Assembly: GCF_023502395.1 (NCBI RefSeq)
Contig: NZ_JAMFMB010000019.1
Span: 34,390 to 98,389, forward strand
DNA length: 64,000 bases
Source: Ruegeria spongiae
GTDB taxonomy: Bacteria; Pseudomonadota; Alphaproteobacteria; Rhodobacterales; Rhodobacteraceae
Direction of reading: 5' to 3'
Positions 59,305-64,000 of the stretch are shown piece after piece. Made by a program: the position numbers and the translations under genes. Under the pieces are notes generated by a model. The model was not told where the DNA came from. It worked only from the letters and a program-made list of their open reading frames with translations, and did not search any database. Each line of letters opens with the position of its first letter. Position 1 is the first letter of the stretch.

Positions 59305-60431
59305 ACAAGCCAACAGCTATTGACCTGTTTTGTGGTGCCGGAGGTCTTTCAGAGGGCTTAAACCAAGCCGGTTTTTCTATCCTTGCTGGCAATGACATCG
59401 ACACATTCGCTGGAGAAACATTTGCAAAAACCCACCGAGAAGCTTCCTTCTTGGACGGCTCCATCCGCGAGCTCTCTGCCGAGGACTTTTTGAAAGCTAC
59501 GGGGCTAGCAAAGGGCGAGCTGGACTGTTTGGCGGGTGGCCCGCCTTGTCAGGGCTATTCAGTATACAACCATCAACGTGGCATGCACGACGAGCGTAGT
59601 CACCTTTTCCGAGAATATCTGCGGATTGTGGAAGGTTTGATGCCCAAGTGGTTAGTAATGGAGAATGTTACCGGCATTATGTCAGCTGGTGAGGGCGAAG
59701 CCTTTCAAGCTGTGCTCGCTGGAATCAAATCGCTCGGTTATGCCGTTGAGGCGCAAATTTTGCGAGCAGAGGATTATGGAATTCCGCAAGAACGGCGCAG
59801 AGTGGTGTTTATTGGAAACCGCATTGGTATGCCGATTGTATGGCCAAAAAAGACGCACGGCGATGGTCTGCAACCTTTTACTACGATTCAAGATGCTCTT
59901 TCAGACCTTCCCGCCCTGGAGAACGGTGAAGATGGCGGTGTATCAACTTATTGTTCAGAGCCACGGTCTGAATATCAACGAGAACTGCGTGCTGGGTCCA
60001 ATGCGGTGCACAATCATGCGGCTCCTCGTCTTGGGGCAATAAACATTGAACGGATGAAACATATTCCCCAAGGTGGCAGCTGGCGTGATATTCCTTTTGA
60101 GCTTTTACCTGCTGGGATGAAACGTGCAAAGCGCAGCGACCATACAAAGCGCTATGGGCGCATGAAGTGGAATGGACTGTCTTGCACGATTCTGACAAAG
60201 TGCGATGTGCATTGGGGCGCCTACATCCATCCCGAGCAAGAGAGAAGCATTACAGTGCGCGAAGCAGCACGTATTCAGTCGTTCCCAGACTGGTTCCATT
60301 TTGAAGGTCCCAGAACGGAACAGTACGTTCAAGTTGGGAATGCGGTGCCACCGATGTTAGGGCGAAAAATCGGAGAAGCCCTGAGGAGTGCTGAAGACTG
60401 GTGCAATGTTGAGAACATAGCAACTGGTTAG
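59301..60431 (+). CDS. DNA (cytosine-5) methyltransferase
   Basis: A 376-residue type II-like C5 methyltransferase with motifs in order: I DLFCGAGGLSEGLNQAGF, IV GGPPCQGYSVYNHQRG (catalytic Cys), VI WLVMENV, VIII PQERRRVVFIG, a target-recognition region (about 190-300), IX REAARIQSFPDWF and X YVQVGNAVPPMLG. It modifies host DNA against a partner nuclease. The target is not predictable by eye. It is coupled to the RHH gene upstream, and a nuclease-like gene follows after four bases. Confidence 0.93.
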   Translation: MNKPTAIDLFCGAGGLSEGLNQAGFSILAGNDIDTFAGETFAKTHREASFLDGSIRELSAEDFLKATGLAKGELDCLAGGPPCQGYSVYNHQRGMHDERSHLFREYLRIVEGLMPKWLVMENVTGIMSAGEGEAFQAVLAGIKSLGYAVEAQILRAEDYGIPQERRRVVFIGNRIGMPIVWPKKTHGDGLQPFTTIQDALSDLPALENGEDGGVSTYCSEPRSEYQRELRAGSNAVHNHAAPRLGAINIERMKHIPQGGSWRDIPFELLPAGMKRAKRSDHTKRYGRMKWNGLSCTILTKCDVHWGAYIHPEQERSITVREAARIQSFPDWFHFEGPRTEQYVQVGNAVPPMLGRKIGEALRSAEDWCNVENIATG

Positions 60432-60435
60432 TGAT

Positions 60436-60984
60436 GTGTCGCTCGCTTCCCCGATCAGGTTTTCTACTTTTCCGCGCACCAGAGCTCCAAGAGACTTTGT
60501 CGCCTCAGTAACGAGCGTATTTGAGAAGCACCACTCGGAAATCGGCACCATCGATCTTCAGAAGGGCCTGACGAGCGACGCGGTATTGTCGATCCTTAGA
60601 GACGATCTAATGGAACTAGGTTGGGACGTAGAGAGAGGGAAACGAGCCGATCAAAAAGTTAAAAGACCTGTCTTCTTTGGCGAAAACGCCCTTCCTGACT
60701 TGCAATACGAAGTTGACGCTTGGCATGCAGACTGGAGGTCAGGACTGGAAGTTGAAGCTGGCCGTGCTTGGATGGGAAACGCAATATACAGAGATTTGAT
60801 CCAAGCATTGGTAATGGTCGATATGGATTTCCTCTTTTTGGCGGTACCTTTGAACTACAAGTACAGAACCGGTGGCCGCGAAACGATAAGCAGGGACTAC
60901 GACAATACTATTGCGGTTTCTGAAGCATTGTTTGGCCATTCCCGAATTGAAATGCCCTTCGATCTTTGCGTGATCGGATACTAA
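60436..60984 (+). CDS. Probable type II restriction endonuclease (PD-(D/E)xK-like)
   Basis: A 182-residue protein starting at GTG 60436, four bases after the methyltransferase stop. The stretch YEVDAWHADWRSGLEVEAGR offers Asp94, Glu105 and Glu107 as a D...ExE active site of the BamHI/BglII kind, followed by a helix (MGNAIYRDLIQALVMVDMD) and a strand (FLFLAVP), as in such folds. No family name is certain. Its position makes it the natural partner of the methyltransferase. Confidence 0.65.
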   Translation: MSLASPIRFSTFPRTRAPRDFVASVTSVFEKHHSEIGTIDLQKGLTSDAVLSILRDDLMELGWDVERGKRADQKVKRPVFFGENALPDLQYEVDAWHADWRSGLEVEAGRAWMGNAIYRDLIQALVMVDMDFLFLAVPLNYKYRTGGRETISRDYDNTIAVSEALFGHSRIEMPFDLCVIGY

Positions 60985-60990
60985 ACTGAT

Positions 60991-61917
60991 CTACCCCAAG
61001 GCTTTCCTAATTGCATCGGCATAAACATCGGCATCGGGCAAATTCATAGGTGATGTGAATGCAAGCGCAACTTGATCCACGGTGGTCGTAAACTGTCCAT
61101 GAAGTGACATACGTCTTTGCGTGCCCCTTTCGCCTTTTTCATCCAATTCATAGCTTCGAAAGGTTATCGTCCCTTGCCCAGGTTTATAGTCGTGCAAAGT
61201 TCCACCCAGGCGGTCACGAATGCGGTCGTAAACTTGCTTAGGGCATACAAAGAAAAGACCCTTTCGACACAAATCCTCGCGACGAAGCACGTGCCCCTTG
61301 TAGATTAACTGAGGTAGAATACGCTTGTTGACGTTTTCCCAATTCATCCCAGCGTCGCTGTAGTCAGGACTCTTCGATGTTCCGCCAAGATAGGGCTTAT
61401 TTGCGAAGAAGCATTCAGCCTGATCTCGATAGTTGCCTGTTGTGTCGATTGTCTGGACTTCAACTGCGATGATCTCCTCAACCGAACCGTCGACGGCTAA
61501 TTTCGCTAATACCCAGTCCACATAGTAGGTGCTTGCTTTTTTTGCCCCGGAGCCCTTTGGTCGCGGCAACGGTAGCTCCTTTCCCCAATAGCGCCCAAAA
61601 ATGACAACTTCTTTTCCTGAAAGAGGTTTCCCCAGGCCCTGAATACGATCCTGAGCTTCATTGGGGCGGATCATCACGCTTTGATTGCCAAATGTCTCCA
61701 GCGCCAGTTCGCGCAGTGCTAAAAAGTCATCTCCGTACATTCGGTTTGGGCAACACATTACGGGCTCACCCAGCTGCAAAGGTTGTGCCGAGCAAGCGCC
61801 GTGTTCGGGCTTAATGCAGGGGCCATCGACGAACGGACACAGTCGTTCATCTATGTAAATTCGCGCGGCAGGGTCGAGAGGCGCAAAGCCAAAGAATTCG
61901 GTAATCTTGAGAGCCAT
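60991..61917 (-). CDS. NotI-family restriction endonuclease
   Basis: A 308-residue protein. The N-terminal Cys cluster (Cys27, 34, 42, 55, 56, in CPFVDGPC, GACS and MCCPNR) matches the iron-binding site known for NotI. The active site fits YYVDWVLAKL (Asp134) and IIAVEVQTID (Glu153, Gln155), the D...ExQ type of NotI. It converges on the methyltransferase/nuclease operon with seven bases between stops. No second methyltransferase is visible to protect its own, presumably long, site. Confidence 0.82.
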   Translation of the reverse strand: MALKITEFFGFAPLDPAARIYIDERLCPFVDGPCIKPEHGACSAQPLQLGEPVMCCPNRMYGDDFLALRELALETFGNQSVMIRPNEAQDRIQGLGKPLSGKEVVIFGRYWGKELPLPRPKGSGAKKASTYYVDWVLAKLAVDGSVEEIIAVEVQTIDTTGNYRDQAECFFANKPYLGGTSKSPDYSDAGMNWENVNKRILPQLIYKGHVLRREDLCRKGLFFVCPKQVYDRIRDRLGGTLHDYKPGQGTITFRSYELDEKGERGTQRRMSLHGQFTTTVDQVALAFTSPMNLPDADVYADAIRKALG

Positions 61918-62072
61918 GCGTCATGGATACACGTTGCGCCGTAGGTATCAATCTTTAATCAGCCACTGTAACTGGCTTTATTTGCAGGTAAAATTGATGC
62001 TTTTCCGTACCACCTCAGTTAAATTCCTTACAACAAGCTGAGCTGCGTATGCTCATTCGCTCTGCCCTGAGG

Positions 62073-63362
62073 TCATCCCGGCATTCCCTGATTTGGCGTG
62101 AGAACCTGAGCCGCGATGCGCTTTGCGCCGCCCAAGCTTTTCTTGAGCATTGCCGCCAGTTTCTTCATCAGATTTGGATCGGACAAATCTGGGGGTGCAT
62201 CGAGGTCGGCGGCGGTGAAATCATTGCCACGGCTAGCGGCGAATTTCTGGGTGTCTGATTTGAGATTGGCCGTAGCTTTCGCCAGCTCGGCCGCTGCGTT
62301 GGCTAGCTGCTCTGTTGAGCGATCTTCGCTACTGCTCCCAGCACTCCCAAAAGTGCCTTGTTGAGCTTCACCAGCTCGCTGCTGGTCTGGTGCATCTGTT
62401 CCTGACCGCTGATTATTTGAGTCTGGTTCTGGATGATCTGGCTTTGGCTCTGGACGAGCTGAATCAGTAGATCCCGCTCCGAGATCTGATGTTGGTTCTG
62501 GGGTGTCGGATCTGAGGTCATGTAAATGCTCCTTTGCTGCCTCGATGAAAGCTGCAACTTCGGCAGCTTTGATTTTTAAAGTTCTGTTCGCGTTGTGATC
62601 CTTCATGCCTTGGGGCGTTTGGATCATGATCCGGCTACGGCCTCGGCCTTCCTCGATGGCGTCGGCCAACTCAAGCCCGTCACGGTCAAGCAGTTCGGCC
62701 AGCTTCTGGGGCTGCTGATCGCGTGGCAGCTCGGCCAGAGCTTTGAGCTGCTGCCGAAGGGCAGGCAAGTCGAAACTCTGTCGTTTAGCTTGTTGGTGTT
62801 CGTCGTGGTTGAAAGCGGCAGGTTCTGGCGGGTCCAGAGCTGCAATCTGATCAGCATAATCATGGTGGCCCATTTCGCGCATTCTCATGGCGGCAAAATC
62901 GTTGAATTTTCCAGAAATGAGCTTGTGGCCTAGCTCCAATTCCATGAACCGGCTAACCGCCTCATCCTTGGGCTTGTCTCGGAATCGTTTGTAGGTTTTG
63001 CCTGTCTCGCTGTCGGCTGCGGTTCGTACCCCGTGCAGGTGTCGCTGCAAGGTTCCGTCAGAACGGTAGCTCTCATGAAAAACAAGCGTTTCAGGATCGT
63101 TAGGATTGAATCCGTTTTCAGTCCTGTAAGCCTCCAAGGCTCTTTCCCAATCATCGGGATTCATGTGTTCCTGGCCTGGATTGATGGTGAAATGAATGAG
63201 GCCGTTTTTGCGACCTTTAAGCGTGGCAAATTCATCAGCCAAAATGAGCTGATCAGCGTTGTCCTGAAGAACGACAACTCGTTCATTGTCACCCTGTTTC
63301 AGGGGGTAGCTCGCAGCTCGAACGCCACCCCCTGACGAGACCATTTTACTTTTGATGATCAT
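62073..63362 (-). CDS. Relaxase / mobilisation protein
   Basis: A 429-residue protein. The N-terminal third is relaxase-like: GGGVRAASYPLKQG with a possible catalytic Tyr19, and LVFHESYRSDGTLQRHLHGV supplying His96, His108 and His110 for the metal site. The middle (about 281-353) is low complexity, rich in Ser, Pro, Asp and Gln, and overlaps a nested gene. The C-terminus is short and helical. The start at 63362 overlaps the MobC-like stop. It would nick oriT to start transfer when a helper element supplies the conjugation channel. Confidence 0.75.
   Translation of the reverse strand: MIIKSKMVSSGGGVRAASYPLKQGDNERVVVLQDNADQLILADEFATLKGRKNGLIHFTINPGQEHMNPDDWERALEAYRTENGFNPNDPETLVFHESYRSDGTLQRHLHGVRTAADSETGKTYKRFRDKPKDEAVSRFMELELGHKLISGKFNDFAAMRMREMGHHDYADQIAALDPPEPAAFNHDEHQQAKRQSFDLPALRQQLKALAELPRDQQPQKLAELLDRDGLELADAIEEGRGRSRIMIQTPQGMKDHNANRTLKIKAAEVAAFIEAAKEHLHDLRSDTPEPTSDLGAGSTDSARPEPKPDHPEPDSNNQRSGTDAPDQQRAGEAQQGTFGSAGSSSEDRSTEQLANAAAELAKATANLKSDTQKFAASRGNDFTAADLDAPPDLSDPNLMKKLAAMLKKSLGGAKRIAAQVLTPNQGMPG
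62303..62521 (-). CDS. Small coiled-coil protein nested out of frame in the relaxase gene
   Basis: A 72-residue product, MTSDPTPQNQHQISERDL..., with heptad-like Gln/Ile/Leu spacing (LIQLVQSQSQIIQNQTQII) and a hydrophobic end (ALLGVLGAVAKIA). Its ATG (62521) has AAAGGAG seven bases upstream, the best ribosome site in this region, although it lies within the relaxase frame. The overlapped relaxase part is low-complexity. This resembles RSF1010, where mobB lies within mobA; a relaxosome or coupling role is inferred. Confidence 0.55.
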   Translation of the reverse strand: MTSDPTPQNQHQISERDLLIQLVQSQSQIIQNQTQIISGQEQMHQTSSELVKLNKALLGVLGAVAKIAQQSS

Positions 63363-63763
63363 TTTGCGGCGGGCTTCTTGAACTTTTGCAACTCGGCTCT
63401 CAGCTCGGCCAGCGGCTCGGCCCAAGCCTCAAGGCCATCAGTGAAAACCTTGTGCATTGCGGCGAACTGCTTGCTGTTGAGAGTACCCGATTTTTGGGCG
63501 GCGTTCGTTGCTGCGGTGTTTTGATTTATGTTGTTGGCGATGCCCGCCAGCTTGCGTGCAATGTCTTCGAGTTTACCGGCATCAGGCAAACTGTGATCAG
63601 TCTCATCGAGTATTCTAAGTCGTCCAAATTCGGACTTAGAAAGCTCGTGCTTGTGCGCCATGGTTTTCACTCGCGCATCCTGTGCAGGCGTCAGGTGAAT
63701 TTTCAGCGTTTTGGTTTTCAGGGCAACGGGGGCCACTGGGGTCTCAGGTGTAATTGGGTCCAT
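63359..63763 (-). CDS. MobC-like relaxosome accessory protein
   Basis: A 134-residue protein: KTKTLKIHLTPAQDARVKTMAHKHELSKSEFGRLRIL fits the RHH-like DNA-binding part of MobC/TraJ-type proteins. LEDIARKLAGIANNINQNT is the usual conserved 'INQ' stretch of such proteins. The start MDPITPETP follows AAGGA. The four-base overlap with the relaxase gene shows one operon. It would bind oriT and help the relaxase. Confidence 0.78.
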   Translation of the reverse strand: MDPITPETPVAPVALKTKTLKIHLTPAQDARVKTMAHKHELSKSEFGRLRILDETDHSLPDAGKLEDIARKLAGIANNINQNTAATNAAQKSGTLNSKQFAAMHKVFTDGLEAWAEPLAELRAELQKFKKPAAK

Positions 63764-63966
63764 GAAAAAAATCCTTTTTTGTCTGGGCGCTGAGGGGGTC
63801 AAGGGGGATGGCGTAGCCTCCCCTTTGCAAGTGTTCGGGATGGCCCTTTGGGCCAGAACGATCTCACTTGCTTCCTCTTAAACGGGCACTGATTTTTAAA
63901 TTGTCGGAAATCTTGAAAATGCAAATGCATCAGTAAGATAGCGGGACCAATGGGGTAACTGGGTCA
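63764..63966. other. Candidate origin of transfer upstream of the mob genes
   Basis: The 200 bases before the mob operon contain a bulged hairpin (GGGG...GGC with GCCTCCCC, about 63813-63836) and a perfect one, TGGCCC-TTT-GGGCCA (63841-63855). An A+T-rich stretch (63890-63930) follows. oriT sites usually lie just upstream of mobC-type genes and contain such repeats. No known nick sequence is recognised, so this is only a candidate. Confidence 0.4.
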
Positions 63967-64000
63967 ATGGCGAAATTTGATAAACTAAGGCGGCTTGGCC
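63967..64000 (+). CDS. Possible start of a gene cut by the window edge
   Basis: An ATG at 63967 opens a frame, MAKFDKLRRLG, that runs off the window, divergent from the mob operon. With only eleven codons visible, nothing can be said of function, and it may be chance. Confidence 0.2.
   Translation, partial: MAKFDKLRRLG

Larger units (their letters stand above)
56236..64000. mobile_element. Left end of a mobilisable genomic island at tRNA-Lys
   Basis: From the tRNA 3' end onward the sequence is visibly more A+T-rich and codon use changes. Content is accessory: an ABC/SMC-like ATPase, a regulator/methyltransferase/nuclease set, a NotI-family nuclease, a relaxase and its partner. No housekeeping genes and no integrase are seen. 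The right end is outside the window, so the extent and the attachment repeat cannot be shown. Confidence 0.65.

Overview
The window is GC-rich alphaproteobacterial chromosome, most likely from a marine Roseobacter-group member of the Rhodobacteraceae. The evidence is the gene content and order: petP/petR regulators, petABC, dxs-ispA-xseB-deacetylase, accD-folC, a serC-serA operon with a candidate serC leader, and an FMN riboswitch before a ribH-type lumazine synthase. The family-typical protein sequences agree. Species cannot be named from the sequence alone.

Layout. 1-8.3 kb: ilvD with an overlapping lipoprotein gene, a degenerate ABC-exporter-like protein carrying a cyclic-nucleotide-binding-like domain plus an overlapping CPBP membrane protease, then accD-folC. 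8.3-9.2 kb: non-coding, with a cluster of small hairpins. 9.2-16.7 kb: a complete five-step histidine degradation locus (hutC, hutF / hutI-H-G-U) that yields glutamate and formate. 16.7-24.8 kb: small conserved genes, rlmN, an IalB-like secreted protein, an asparaginase-II-type protein, an ArsR/SRPBCC/YciI cassette, and a polyglycine lipoprotein next to a secreted caspase-fold/Sel1 protein. 24.8-28.7 kb: serine biosynthesis (serB, serC, serA). 29.5-33.8 kb: threonine breakdown (tdh, kbl), its likely XRE-cupin regulator and a thiolase. 33.8-35.1 kb: remains of two insertion sequences (IS110 and IS5 type). 35.1-39.1 kb: isoprenoid precursor genes with xseB and a histone-deacetylase-like gene. 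39.1-50.8 kb: petR-petP, ilvE, cobO, a drug/metabolite transporter, malonyl-CoA synthetase with an unusual class III CoA-transferase, an HD hydrolase, aroC, riboswitch-controlled ribH, PaiB-like and GST genes. 51-53.8 kb: petABC (cytochrome bc1). 53.8-56.2 kb: mtaB, dapF and tRNA-Lys(TTT).

At the 3' end of tRNA-Lys the DNA becomes clearly more A+T-rich and the content becomes accessory. It holds a large ABC/SMC-like ATPase, a ribbon-helix-helix regulator translationally coupled to a C5-cytosine methyltransferase, a small PD-(D/E)xK-like nuclease, a NotI-family restriction endonuclease, and a mobilisation module (MobC-like protein plus relaxase). This looks like one end of a mobilisable defence island integrated at tRNA-Lys; no integrase is visible and the far end is outside the window. 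Two features stand out. One is a methyltransferase flanked by two different nuclease genes and fronted by an RHH regulator with a matching three-half-site operator. The other is a small gene with its own strong ribosome binding site nested out of frame inside the relaxase gene, an arrangement like mobB inside mobA of RSF1010.
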